In this document: one piece after another, positions 52,768-63,619 of the stretch | Layout of the letters: each line of letters starts with the position of its first letter | Position numbering within the stretch: the first letter of the stretch is position 1 | Assembly (NCBI RefSeq): GCF_003589595.1 | Contig: NW_020653900.1 | Coordinates: 1,555,797 to 1,619,796, forward strand | Direction of reading: 5' to 3' | DNA length: 64,000 nucleotides | DNA from: Hyposmocoma kahamanoa | Lineage: Eukaryota; Arthropoda; Insecta; Lepidoptera; Cosmopterigidae | Made by a program: the position numbers and the translations under genes | Notes under the pieces: model-generated | What the model was told of the DNA's origin: nothing | Database searches by the model: none | The model's input: the letters and a program-made list of their open reading frames with translations, nothing else

Positions 52768-53320
52768 TAGTGATGAAAGAGACTCAGTCTTTTAAGGCCT
52801 TTTAAAAAACCTCGACTAATTTTCAACGCCTGACGACTAGAGTAAATCTTTCAAGACTAAATCTTTTAACCCTCAAGTCTTGAGTCATAAGATTAAAACT
52901 GAACGCTAATTCGAGCCGAAGTCTTTTAATTCTAGGAAGCTTAAAAGACTTATAAGACTAAAACGACTAAAAAGACTGGCGCCTCATAGCCTCGGGAATC
53001 GCGAGTCATGAGCCGTATGGCGTGATTTTATTTCTACCTACAAGGTATTTATTTTACAATTTTTATTATATGTAAATAAACGCGATTATACTACTTACGT
53101 CTTTTTTAATTTATAAACTTCGGTTTAATAAGACATAAAATAGGTATAAGTCCTTTGCAAACAGCTCGAGTCGTTTAAGTCTTTTGAGTTTTTTAGTATA
53201 ACGACTGAGTCTTATTAATAAAAACTCGAATACCCCAGTCTCAATTTTAGAGTCGAGTCCTGTAAAATGGAGTCGAGTCGTCATGTAACGCCTTAAAAGA
53301 ATGAGTCTCTTTCATCACTA
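52768..53320. mobile_element. hAT-like MITE with subterminal repeats
   Basis: Ends TAGTGATGAAAGAGACTCAG and its inverted partner TGAGTCTCTTTCATCACTA (30 of 32 positions over the longer arm). TAGTGATG fits the YAGNGNTG start of hAT elements. Short words AAGTCTTTTAA, AAGACTAAA and GAGTCGAGTC recur many times inside both ends, as in hAT transposase-binding regions. No transposase. The inverted match continues weakly outside (GTAGAG), so the target duplication is not clear. Confidence 0.65.
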
Positions 53321-53630
53321 ACTCTACGCCTAGAAGCTTCCGGTGACTAGAGGCTTTCAGATACTTCCGCAAAAGAAGAAATTTAGAGGTCGAAAGAGGA
53401 AACGTAGCCAGCCTCTTAGGCCCCGGGGCGTGGCCCTCGAAGAAATGTTCTACCTTTAAATCTTTTTTTTTTTCTATATTAAGCATTTTCATATTTGCCT
53501 TCGCATTTACGCAATCAAAAAGTTAGAGAAACAGAGTTACAGGTTATGGGAAAGATACGGAATTTGAATTGTTGTAGTTATTACTGTCAACTTTACGTTT
53601 GAGGGTGCAGTGTTAGCGCCGCACTATTTT
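53321..53630. other. no recognised feature
   Basis: A minus-strand frame (53247-53492) runs into the MITE and is not supported. Confidence 0.35.
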
Positions 53631-53834
53631 TGTAGAGCTCAGAAGACTGCCACCTTTCCTATTTCTATCGCCAAGCAGTAATGTCAGCATTAGTGTTCTG
53701 GTTTTGACGTGTAAGAGTGCTGGTGACATTACAGGCATATGAGACTTTTCAACATATGTCTGAGGGTGCCACTCAGATCTTTGCGATTTAAAGCTCTGAG
53801 AGGCACTGCAGTCACTTGATATTATAAAAAAAAA
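53631..53834 (+). mobile_element. family A copy with internal deletions
   Basis: GTAGAGCTCAGAAGACTGCC to TTGATATTATAAAAAAAAA; the region between GAGGCACTGCA and GTCACTTG is deleted. Confidence 0.7.
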
Positions 53835-54221
53835 TGTATATTTCTCCCTAATAATAAAATAAACAATAAAATAATTTATGTACGGAAGATTATCTGTACT
53901 ATATTACCACTTATCAAAATGTCAACACGTTAGTGAAATTGGAAAATTCCGGAACTCAGCAATTCAGGTCATTCATTTAGTAAAGCCACTGATAATAGAT
54001 TTAGCAAACAAACGAATACATACATTTTACAGTATATTCAGAACACGCAAGTAGATAGTAGGCATTAAGATATGACTGACAATGCTTACATTAAGTACAT
54101 GAATATTAAAAAAAATCTGTTATCGCTGCATTACAAAACACAAGGAAAATGCAATAATTAATATTTTGCGCAAGTTTTTGTTTTCATTTCTCACCCAGTC
54201 CCTTCCATTGGTGTTGGGGGT
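53835..54221. other. no recognised feature
   Basis: No shared repeat or supported frame. Confidence 0.35.
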
Positions 54222-54336
54222 GTCCATAACAGCTGCAGTGCTGCTCAGATCTTTACAAAGGTCGCAGGCAGGTCCCATGTGCACTAACTATATTCATAAC
54301 TAACACTAGAGCTCCTTGTGAAAGAGTTCGTCCAGG
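54222..54336. repeat. two small family A fragments, opposite strands
   Basis: 54222-54276 is antisense (GTCCATAACAGCTGCAGTGC); 54304-54336 is sense (CTAGAGCTCCTTGTGAAAGA). Confidence 0.5.
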
Positions 54337-55478
54337 CGAGGTTTTTATTTATTTATTGTTTAGGAAAACCAACATGACGCGTATACAACAATTGCAAATG
54401 TACAATACGTTACAAAGTTTAAAGCTATACACCATGCTTATTGGCTAACACAGCAACCTATACAGATTCTAGGATATATGAAAATTAATTATTAAATTAC
54501 TCTTTATTAATTATAATCCCTACTTTACAGTTAAAAAGAAAAAAGTGAAAACAATGTAATAACCACATTAGAATAAGAATTTCATTATACAATATGGTAT
54601 AAAACAGATTTTTTGTTAAACAGGTTTTTTCACTTCTCATGCTCTTAAAGTTCGTATTTATGCTGGGTGTAGGCGTAAAATAGGATTTTATGCTCTAGTC
54701 TAGTGCATAAAATAAAATCGTCGTTTAAGACCTAGGCAATGACGCCTGCGCCAACAGCCACGCACACTAGAGCTTTATAAAATAAAGTTTTACTTTTGTT
54801 TTTTTAATCCGTGTCATATTACAAAATTATAAAATTATAAGAAATAGAAATGCATAAAAAATAAAAGCTTGTAAAATAGAACTGAGCATTATGTAATCTG
54901 ACCTGAGTCACTTGTAGAAAAAACAAGTAGTATTTGTATTGGCGGGAAGTTTTTATTTTTTCTTGGCAATAGTTGTGTTATCGTTTATTTGTAATATTGC
55001 TGTTTTATTTCCTCGCAATAGAAGTGAAAAGCAGAGTGTATACCTAACTCGTTCTTATATCTTATATCGTGGATATACTCGTCTCGTGTAAAAAGACGCG
55101 TTTTATGCACTTGTACAATCTACTATTTAATTTCATTTTTAATTTAAAAAAAAAAATTTATTAAGGCTTTGGCAAAGCCATCAGCCTAAACATGAAGTTT
55201 AATTGTTTCTGTACATATGGCCGCCACAAAGAGGATAGGCAATTTGAGGCGGCGTGCTTGGATTGACTCGGGATTCCTTAGAACGGGCCGATACGGGTAT
55301 TTTAGTTCGAGATTCGTATAATTTCGCGTTTTAATCTTCGATTAAGGTACAATAGCACTATCCTATTCCACTTTAAACTAGATTTCACAAAATAATTGAA
55401 AGTCAACATAAAAACGACACTTTTCCCTCCAAAATGCCCAGAGCGAATCCTCATTTTTAAAGATTGAAAGAAAAAAGT
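54337..55478. other. no recognised feature
   Basis: Begins TTTTTATTTATTTATTGTTT, which resembles an antisense LINE 3' UTR but cannot be assigned. A small hairpin GGCTTTGGCAAAGCC sits near 55165. Confidence 0.35.
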
Positions 55479-55702
55479 TCGGTCAGCATTACTGTGTTCC
55501 GGTTTTGAAGAGTAAAGGTACTGGTGAAATTACAGGCACATGGGACTTGTCAAGTTATGTCTTATGACGGGCGCAGTGGGAGTGCCCCTTAGATCTTTGC
55601 GATTTGAAGCTATGACTGACACTGCAGCTGTTATGGACAGGCGTGTTGCCTACCACCAGGCGCACGACTTGTTCGTCCCGTCACTTGATAGCATAAAAGA
55701 AA
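55479..55702 (+). mobile_element. family A copy, 5' truncated
   Basis: GTCAGCATTACTGTGTTCCG to GTCACTTGATAGCATAAAAG; close to consensus. Confidence 0.75.
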
Positions 55703-56255
55703 TGTTGAAGTGAAACTTTCGTGCAAATACTTAGAATATCTAAGAAAGGAGAAGATGGAATTAAATCATGCAATTCCATTCTTCTACATTTTTACAAATA
55801 TTAGGCATAGTGTAGGACAGGGTTACCCCTGTCACACTATAAAAACAAGACAGCGGCAAACCAATATCTCGAAAGCCTCCAGATTCCATGAAAACCACTA
55901 CCTATTATATACTATTATCGATCTGTAAATGTACCCTCACCGCTGCATATTCGCTGTCTTTTACAGTGACAAGCTAAGCGCTTTAACGACATGCATTTCC
56001 GGAAAAATTCCACTGAGCTAATGCGAAAACTGGATTCTACGTAAAATGTTCCTATTTTTGTGTCTATTCACTATGTATAATGTTGGTGCTGGATATTAAA
56101 TTATAAATGTCCTTTTCATGTCAGATATAACGCGTTCACCTCGGAGTGCATTTGCAGTGGAGTGGACTGACCCATCAGGTACAGTGTATTGTTATACTGT
56201 TGAAAGTGTTAGAGTCAATAGTCAAATTTCCATAGTGTAGCTGATTAATTTGATT
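55703..56255. other. no recognised feature
   Basis: Plus-strand frame 55710-55928 lacks any known motif. Confidence 0.35.
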
Positions 56256-56325
56256 TTTTTTATGATATGTGCGCCTGGTTGCAGTGTCACTCAAAGTTTT
56301 AAATCTCAACGGTTTGAGTGGCACT
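56256..56325. repeat. degenerate family A fragment, self-inverted
   Basis: TGCAGTGTCACTCAAAGTTT (antisense) runs into GTTTGAGTGGCACTGG (sense-like), giving a hairpin. Confidence 0.4.
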
Positions 56326-56334
56326 GGCCTTGGC

Positions 56335-56610
56335 TTTCAGAACCAATATCAATATCAGTTTTTAAGGTACTACTCGTTCCACTGTACCGACGTCCCTGAG
56401 AAGAACGAGCAAGAAACTCTAGGGATTGCTCTTGTCAAATAAACTTAAATGCTATAGAATACATTTTGAATCATATTTGTGTGGAATCTACTAGACTCAT
56501 GTTGTCTTTCCAAACATCTTTATCTAACATGTAGTCTACAATTTTCTAATATGACTTTTCAATTAAAATACTTTTAATGTAAGTTTTGAACTTAGAAAAT
56601 GGTAATAAGA
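56335..56610 (-). repeat. Jockey-like LINE 3' end
   Basis: GAGAAGAACGAGCAAGAAAC and GTGTGGAATCTACTAGACTC on + match the antisense 24534 element. Confidence 0.6.
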
Positions 56611-56621
56611 ATCTTATTGGA

Positions 56622-56710
56622 AGTTGCCGCTTGGCGGCAGAAATATGTAAGGTAAGGTAGTAGTACTTCCTTCGACGAACTTTTTCACAATGTGCTCTGG
56701 TGCTACCGGT
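56622..56710 (-). repeat. family A 5' fragment
   Basis: GCTTGGCGGCAGAAATATGT to TTCACAATGTGCTCTGGTGC on +. Confidence 0.6.
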
Positions 56711-57832
56711 ATTGTGTGAGAAAATTAAAAAAAAATGCTAAAAGAACTAATAATTTAACACGTTCAGACCGGGAACAAAATTGCCATTATTTCCCGTCCG
56801 GCGTGAAAGATTCTCACACGGCCACCGGTGGTACATCATCGCCCCATCCACCAAAAAATGTGTCGGGGCGGGATTCGCTCCCGGTAGACACGGCGAAATT
56901 ATGCTTTTACACTTTCTAATTAACCTATTAGCATTAAGAAAGTTTTTTTGCCATTTCTGACTATTCTAATACAATTCATCAGAAGTAATTTACTATGTTT
57001 AGTCTCGGTTTTCTTTTAAATACATTTCTAGTTCTTTTAAATAAATACTTCGCACCTCTCTGTCCTCCGTCAAGACGCACTGTGGTAGGTGCAAACTCAC
57101 CTGTACCCAGACTGTCCAATTTGCTTAACCAAATCAGTCATCATTGTGACAAACACCATATTTCACTTAGCAAATTCCGCGGGCTTGTTCTCAGCAATTG
57201 TTAAATAAGTACATATTTTTTCGTTACTGTTTTTATCTTTTTTGTAACAGTTGTTGGTGAACCAATTAAAAGAAAACTTTCAATTTTGTGTTTTTTACTG
57301 TTTTTCACTTTATTAAACTCCTGAGCAGCTACACTGTGAAAATTTTAATGTTGCATATTAAATTTAGCACACTGCGGCATGGGTTCCTTAGATATACCAA
57401 AATTCAGTCAGTTGTGTGACCACCAATGGTACACTGCGCCTGAAGGACCAGCTGTCCGTGCTCCACCCTCATAATCCTGTACTGACTGTGTGAAGGGGGC
57501 TATTATGCGCGCCTCTGTAATAACATCTCATGATCTCACGCAAGCCTACACGCGTACAGATCGCACTACGTATGTGTAGCTCGCGAGCCTTTTGTACACA
57601 GGCGCATTCGCCAAATTTGTACGCACCCTAAGAACTTTGAAGAAAGAGGACAGACCGTCAGATGATTTGAAAAAAAATAGTATTGTTTTCTATGCCTTCA
57701 ATATTTAACGAATTGACTATACAAATCATAAACAATGGAAGGCAATATTAAGTTTTTTTTGTATGATAACGCGTAACATCTAGAATTGTAGTACATGGAA
57801 ACGATTGAAACATTTATCTTCGCTTCAAAGCT
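56711..57832. other. no recognised feature
   Basis: 56760-56900 contains GACCGGGAACAAAATTGCC and a GC-rich GTGTCGGGGCGGGATTCGCT; 57530-57610 has CpG-rich words (CACGCGTACAGATCGC). Neither can be assigned. Confidence 0.35.
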
Positions 57833-57904
57833 GTTATGCAAGACACGAAAGTCGACCGTCATCAATGTTGTTATGCAAGACACGAAAGTCGACCGTCATC
57901 AATG
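57833..57904 (+). repeat. 37-bp direct tandem duplication
   Basis: GTTATGCAAGACACGAAAGT plus CGACCGTCATCAATG occurs at 57833 and again at 57870 without a mismatch, so the duplication is young. It lies within an open frame (57795-57986) without known domain. Confidence 0.8.
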
Positions 57905-58012
57905 CCTCAATGTGCTTCTGATTCTTGAAACAGCTGATGAAGAACAACTGTCCATTAACACTGAACGCGAAAACTCAGAGACATGACGCATCCTTGGTGT
58001 AATACGTTACTT

Positions 58013-58262
58013 AGTACTGCCACCTTACCTATTTCTGCCGCCAAACAGTAATGTGACCATTACTGCGTCCCGATTTTGAAGGGGTAAGAGTGCTGGTGGA
58101 ATGACAGTCACATGGGACATTTAAACTTGTCTCAGGGTGATGGGCATTACCCCTCAGATCTTTGTGAATTAAAGCTTTGAGTTGCACTGCAACTGTTATG
58201 GACAGGCGTGTTGCTTACCATCAGGCGCACGAATTGTTCCATCACCTAGTATCATAAAAAAA
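58013..58262 (+). mobile_element. family A copy, slightly 5' truncated
   Basis: GTACTGCCACCTTACCTATT to ACCTAGTATCATAAAAAAA. Confidence 0.75.
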
Positions 58263-58399
58263 TTTTAATTTTTTTCATTGAAAAAAAAAACTTACATTTT
58301 ATACTTTTTTTTTGTTATTATGGTGACGGTGATTTGTAGATTACATATATTGTGTCAAGTACAAAAGTTATATGCGGAAAATATTGTTTTAATTTATAA

Positions 58400-58717
58400 T
58401 AGCCGTAACGAACCCGGAACAGCACAGATGGCATCAGGGACCGCCTCGAGAGTATATCCTTTCAAACAAAAAATAATTTTCAAAATCGGCCCACAATTGA
58501 CGGAGAAATCGGTGAGTACACTGACATGTCTATAAAATTTGATTCCATGAGATCCCCTCATCAGAATCTAATGGTGACAAAGGGACCAACACGAGAGAGG
58601 ACCCTTTCAAACAAAAAAATAATTCTCAAAATCTGACCACAATTGACAGAGAAATCGCAAAACATACACACAGCCGAACGCATAACCTCCTCCTTATTTT
58701 TAAAATTTTGTTAAAGA
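58400..58717 (+). repeat. family G-related 3' region, partly duplicated
   Basis: CCTTTCAAACAAAAAATAAT then AAAATCGGCCCACAATTGAC occurs twice (58458 and 58605) in slightly different form, the second ending CATAACCTCCTCCTTATTTT. It is a variant of the family G 3' half with its own body. Confidence 0.55.
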
Positions 58718-59227
58718 AAACTTATTTCTTCTGAAGAAGAAGTAAGTAAGTAAGTAATTTATTTAAAAGTAATAAGGTGGGCACAATATAATCATTCTGA
58801 AATCGTTAGTATTTAATTTGTAGTAACTCATAATCATCGATCGGTGACGTATCGCGTCATCTGAGCTGAAACGACGCGAACGACGCTTTCACTTCCTTAT
58901 TACCATAGATGCAAAGCTTTTTCTGACCGACTTAAGCCGATTTAGCGTCTGATGGAAACGCTTATGCTTATAAATAATACTCTTAGCCTTGTAAATCCAA
59001 CATTCAGCTAAGAAAAAATCTCCCTAATTACATTCAGAAGGGAAATCCTGAGTCGACGTAGCTATTTGCCTTCGGATTCATTACATCCAACCTCCGTCTG
59101 AGAATATTTCTGTACTTTTATTATTGTATTTAATTGAATTAGATTTTTGAAAATATCTTTCGCAGTGGTAGCCATTAAAATAAAAGTAATTGCCGCAGTA
59201 GCACTAAAGCACTGTGTAATTTATATA
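58718..59227. other. no recognised feature
   Basis: Short (AAGT)n at 58740-58757 only. Confidence 0.35.
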
Positions 59228-59435
59228 AGCCGTGGTAGTCCAATGGTTTGATCTACCGTCTCTCAAGCAAAGGATTGTGGGTTCGTATCCGGATTTTACC
59301 ATGACTTTTCGCACTTCTGCAAAACAATTTGATTATGTGTGTGAATTTCCCAATCCTGATTGGGCCCGTGTGGAAGCAGCCCAAGCCCTCTCGCGGTGAG
59401 ACGAGGCCTGTGTTCGGAAGTGGGTCTATACATAC
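59228..59435 (+). mobile_element. family F tRNA-derived SINE, full length
   Basis: Head with A box GTGGTAGTCCAATGG and B box GGGTTCGTATCCGG, body GTGTGTGAATTTCCCAATCC, GAAGCAGCCCAAGCCCTCTC and a degraded tail GCCTGTGTTCGGAAGTGGGT. Confidence 0.75.
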
Positions 59436-59920
59436 TACTACTGAAAAGCGCCAGAAAGCGCCAGAAAGTGTCTGTCCAAATTTTTATATTCATGTAATAG
59501 CCAGGGTTTCAATGGCGGAACCATTACATCCGGGTTTATGGCTTCATTTTTGGTCGAAAAACTATTGCAGCAAATTTTTGATAATTCTTTTGCTCCGACT
59601 GTTGTATATGTTTTGTATTATAACTTGGTTAAGTATCAAAAATAAGATTTTAGTAAATGGAATTTAGAACAGTTCCGACTGTTGTGGCGGTCGAGCTGGG
59701 AGTGACCGTGGTACGAAAACAAAATGAGAAAGTGAAGGAAGATGGAACAATTCAAATTTAAATACATGTAAAATAAAAAATGACAGGATACAAGCGGAGA
59801 CAGGCGATACAAAGAGGTGAGATGACGGTGTAAGGAGGTCACACCGTCACACTATAATAGGATAAGATCTAATTGGAAGAATCTTTGCCGTCTATGCATG
59901 AAGACCTGGGAATAATTCAC
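59436..59920. other. no recognised feature
   Basis: CAGTTCCGACTGTTGTGGCG and GTGAGATGACGGTGTAAGGA hint at repeats not otherwise seen here. Confidence 0.35.
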
Positions 59921-60048
59921 ACTATTTTTTGTAATATCAAGTAACGGGACTAACAAGTCGTGCGCCTGATGGTACACGTCTGTCCATAAGTGTTCAGTGC
60001 CACTCAGAGCTTTAACTCGCAAGATCTGAGGGGCCACTACGCTGTCGC
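59921..60048 (-). repeat. family A 3' half
   Basis: TTTTTTGTAATATCAAGTAA to GATCTGAGGGGCCACTACGC on +. Confidence 0.65.
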
Positions 60049-61002
60049 ATGATACTTTATCTTTATATAATCTACCAATTTAAATTGTACTTTATAAGGC
60101 TTTTACTGTGATATGCAAACTCATCCGAAGAACAAAGTGCGATGTGATTATATAGCGAAAACATGTTAAAACATAATCTCGTTATTCAAAAGGCCTATAA
60201 CCGCTCACGCGATTCATGCGTCTCTGGAAGCATACAACACCTAGAGGTGCCGGTGATGATTTTATACCGATATATCAGATATCGAAGTTATTACAGGTAA
60301 AAGAACTAATACTAATTGCTATTTCGTTAACTACTCTAGCAAACAATAAAGTTTTTAATGTCTGGGGTCTGTCATTGAAAAAAAATAAACAACTTCAAAA
60401 ATACGTCACGACAATCGTGTGTGTTATTGTTTGGGCTGGTGATGTCGGTGTTTATTTATTGAAAACCGTAAGTTGCGTTTTTTAAGTTTACCCTGAATAT
60501 AAATGTTTATAAAGTATACTTTAAGGAGTAATTTCATGGTAAACATTAGAACCACTCAAACGGAATATAATCATATTTACCCAAGTACACCAAAAATTTC
60601 ATTAGTGCTTTTTAAGTGCAGGATTTGCGGTGTATTACTGCATTTTATTTGAGATGTTTTTGTTGTAGGAGGGTATTTATTTAGCAATGCAGAATAATAA
60701 TTTTTATTCTTTAAAACTTGTATTTAAACTGAATCCTTTTCTAATTTGCGAAACCAAATAGCCGCCATTTTGCGGTAGGATGATCGCATCACGTGAGCGG
60801 ATATAAAGGTGTTTTCAGATTTTTTATGTATTTATTATTTCGTTTCGGAAATATAAAATCGAACAACAGTCGATCTTGACTGTGGATATCCGCAGGCAAG
60901 AACAACGAACGAAATGTATAATGTCCCGAGAATAAGCAGCATCTTACACATAGGTCTTTGTTCTACGGATGAGTCGTAAATTATTTGACATATTGTCTAT
61001 TT
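60049..61002. other. no recognised feature
   Basis: A plus frame at 60216-60485 has a hydrophobic C-terminal stretch but no other support as a gene. Confidence 0.35.
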
Positions 61003-61072
61003 GTGGCAGAAATAGATATGAAGGCAGTGCTCCCAGGATGAACTCTTTCTTAAAGACCTTTACTGAAGCTAG
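61003..61072 (-). repeat. family A 5' fragment
   Basis: GTGGCAGAAATAGATATGAA to AAGACCTTTACTGAAGC on +. Confidence 0.5.
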
Positions 61073-61613
61073 AATTACAGAGCTGAATAGACTCAAATTA
61101 TTATCTAAGTTGTTGTCTAAAGCGCCCAACTCGTGTACGAGTAAGTAAGTCAAAAATAATACGAAGCAAATTTGCTGTACTACGAGAATGCAATTCCAAT
61201 GCATTTCACTCTATTTCATTTAAAATGCGTGACGTCATCTCGCTAGTCTGTGCTAGTTTGCACCTTAAGCTGAGCATCATTGCCCTTTGTCAGAGCTTGC
61301 CCTGAATAAAGAATATCTCTTTAGCTATTCACTTGCATTCTCTACGAAAATAGGGATTGTAGTGCTCTAGATAGATATGTCTGTATATCCGAATAAGTAA
61401 CCGTTCCAAATTCCAAATTCATCTCACATTATCTGCACTAAATACAAATTATTGTCAATAAAACATTGAAATCTAATTTTAAGTACTAGCTATTTAAAAG
61501 ATTGATGGCTTAGTAGTACGAAATCTTGGTTAGCCTTAGGTGATTGGTGCTATTAATTAGGTATTTTCGAATCATGTGGAGTATCGATTACTAATACTGC
61601 AAGACTACGTTCT
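61073..61613. other. mostly unrecognised; possible promoter/poly(A) block
   Basis: 61228-61315 holds a perfect CRE-like TGACGTCA and, 70 bp on, GAATAAAG followed by a CTCT run. This resembles a compact LTR-type promoter plus poly(A) signal, but no partner copy exists. Confidence 0.25.
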
Positions 61614-61665
61614 GGTTTGAATGGCAGAGGTGCTGGTGAAACAACAGACACATGTGATTTCTATT
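61614..61665 (+). repeat. family A fragment
   Basis: TCTGGTTTGAATGGCAGAGG to AACAACAGACACATGTGATT. Confidence 0.5.
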
Positions 61666-61671
61666 ATAGGA

Positions 61672-62404
61672 TAATGTAGATCCACTACACCTCGTCAAAC
61701 ATTATGCATACAAACTTATTTTTGTTGTTATCGTATCGATGACATCTTAGTAGCAGTTACTATTTTTTTATTTATTTATTTAAGACTAATACAGAAAAAT
61801 TGCCTCAGGATAATCTTAAACCTACGCCGTGGAGACAGCCGTAAATTTTTTTCATAAAGCAAGTCAGATAATAGACACATTCATAAAGATACAGTTGCTT
61901 CTGTTGTACCAAGCACAAGTCCGGTCGTGCATGGAGTACTGCTACCACATTTGGGATGGCTCTGCTACATACCAACTAGCTACCTTGGATTCAATTGAGA
62001 AGCGTGCAAAGAAGCTTATAGGTGACTCGGAATTAATAGAGGCGACACTGCAGAGCCTTGAACACCGCCGTAAAGTTGCCTGCTTATCGGTATTTTACTG
62101 GATATATCACGGAGAGTGAGCGATAGAATTACACGATTTAATTCCGCCTTCCCCTTTCCATCCCTGGGGGACTAGGCGTAGGCTTGGGTTCCACCCGTAT
62201 GCTGTGGATATTCCAAAGATTCGCACGAAGCGTTACGCTTCCACATTTATATGGTGACGGCTATGGAGTGGAACTCCCTGCCTGCAGACTTTTCCCTGAA
62301 CGTTATAACTTGGACCTTCTCAAGGCGAGAGTGAATAGGCATTATTTAGGTGTGCATGCTCCATCATCGACCTCATCGTCATTGTCTATCAGGTGAGATG
62401 GAGG
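61672..62404 (+). mobile_element. chimeric CR1-like LINE-derived element, fullest copy
   Basis: A ~150-bp non-coding module (61672-61825, with TATCGTATCGATGACATC) precedes an RT C-terminal frame (61829-62119: QAQVRSCMEYCYHIWDGSAT, YQLATLDSIEKRAKKLIG, LEHRRKVACLSVFYWI). It continues, with stops and frame changes, through WVPPVC- and EWN-type segments to the stop and 3' UTR ending GATGGAGGTTAAATGCGCAC at 62424 or so. CR1/Jockey-type ORF2 proteins carry exactly this C-terminus after the RT domain. The RT catalytic half was never part of this unit: the same module precedes the same RT breakpoint in the copy at 9305. Confidence 0.7.
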
Positions 62405-62530
62405 TTAAATGCGCACTTACATCTCAGAGTTATAGTGACTCTCAAATATTGTGACTTACAGTTCTGAGTGACACTGAGACTGTTATGTACTTGGACGTTC
62501 TGTCATTTGCAACAATATAAAAAAAATTAG
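62405..62530 (+). repeat. degenerate family A 3' half
   Basis: TTACATCTCAGAGTTATAGT, GTTCTGAGTGACACTGAGAC and CAACAATATAAAAAAAAT keep family A order. Confidence 0.45.
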
Positions 62531-62809
62531 AAGGTTTATATAAGTCATCGAAGATGTGTGAAGTCTCCAACCCCCATTGGGGCAGTGCGGTGAACTGTGT
62601 TCAAACCTTCTCCTGAAAGAAGTACCGTACTAATGCTCCGTATTTGAATTTATGACGATTGGTCATAGGCTTTATCGAACAAATATTTGTCACGATTTGT
62701 CAAGAACGATGATTAAAATTTTGCACATAAAAAATATATGAGATTGGTAAGTATTTATTTTATTGAATAGCATGTTGTTTTTACTATCATGCAACTAGTA
62801 TATTTTTGA

Positions 62810-62910
62810 GAAAACACTCTAGTAGTTTGTTATTATTAATGGTGAAACGGTCCAACAAACTAGAAAAATTCTCTCGATCCGAATGGGCACGAACCCGTGT
62901 CTACTAATAA
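62810..62910 (-). repeat. family C SINE 3' part
   Basis: ACACTCTAGTAGTTTGTTAT and TTCTCTCGATCCGAATGGGC (then ACGAACC) on + correspond to the 3' part and B box of family C. Confidence 0.5.
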
Positions 62911-62964
62911 TATTTCTTTAGCCCCTCCTTCTATCCCTGTATTGTACCTTGTACCTTGTATCGC

Positions 62965-63125
62965 GAACGCCATGGACAACACAAATGAACAACCACAAAT
63001 TACATGCAAACTCACGAGAGAAATAGATGTAGCCCATACAAATATTTATCCCGGCCCGGGTATCGCACCCGAAGCCTCTGCGTGGCAGTCCAGCATGGTA
63101 ACCGTTCGGCCACCGATGCAGTTTT
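62965..63125 (-). mobile_element. family B tRNA-Gly-derived SINE, 3' shortened
   Basis: Minus strand: ACTGCATCGGTGGCCGAACG, ATGCTGGACTGCCACGCAGA, B box GGTGCGATACCC (mutated) and body to GTGTTGTCCATGGCG. Confidence 0.8.
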
Positions 63126-63619
63126 AAACTATAAGTAACATATGTAACATCACAAATTTACTAATCCACAGAAAGACGAGAAAGTACAAAAGCTATTAGG
63201 TTACATCAGTGTAACAACTTACTAAAATGGATATGTAACTTTGTTCCTACTTTCGGATATTATAAAACCGAATCAGAAACATCACTAAAAACGGTGGCAA
63301 ATTGCTGAAGCACATAGTTATAAAGTACGAGGAACTTAATTTAAGTTTATCCATTTATCGTTTCGTCACGGTTAACATATAGTCCGGGGTAACAAATAGT
63401 TAAACGAGACAGATTGGAAATGGAGAGCTCAAATTGTGATTCAATTCTTTTATAGATATTGTGTATACTTATATTGCAATACGAGTAACGGTAATTAACA
63501 AGACAATGAACAAATCGCACCTTTAGAATGAAAGTGATCCAACACAAAATTTCAATCTTTTAGGAATACGCAAAATGATTTTTAAAAATGTCACAATTTA
63601 AAAACTTATTTTATGAATA
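63126..63619. other. no recognised feature
   Basis: AT-rich; no repeat or supported frame. Confidence 0.35.

Noticed and set aside
57833..57904. CRISPR-like repeat
   Set aside because: Only two adjacent units, no spacers, and a eukaryotic context.
59329..59667. 112-residue frame as a gene
   Set aside because: Its first half is a translation of the family F SINE; no motif or splice support.
60216..60485. Small membrane protein
   Set aside because: One hydrophobic stretch from AT-rich DNA; no start context, homology or splice signals.
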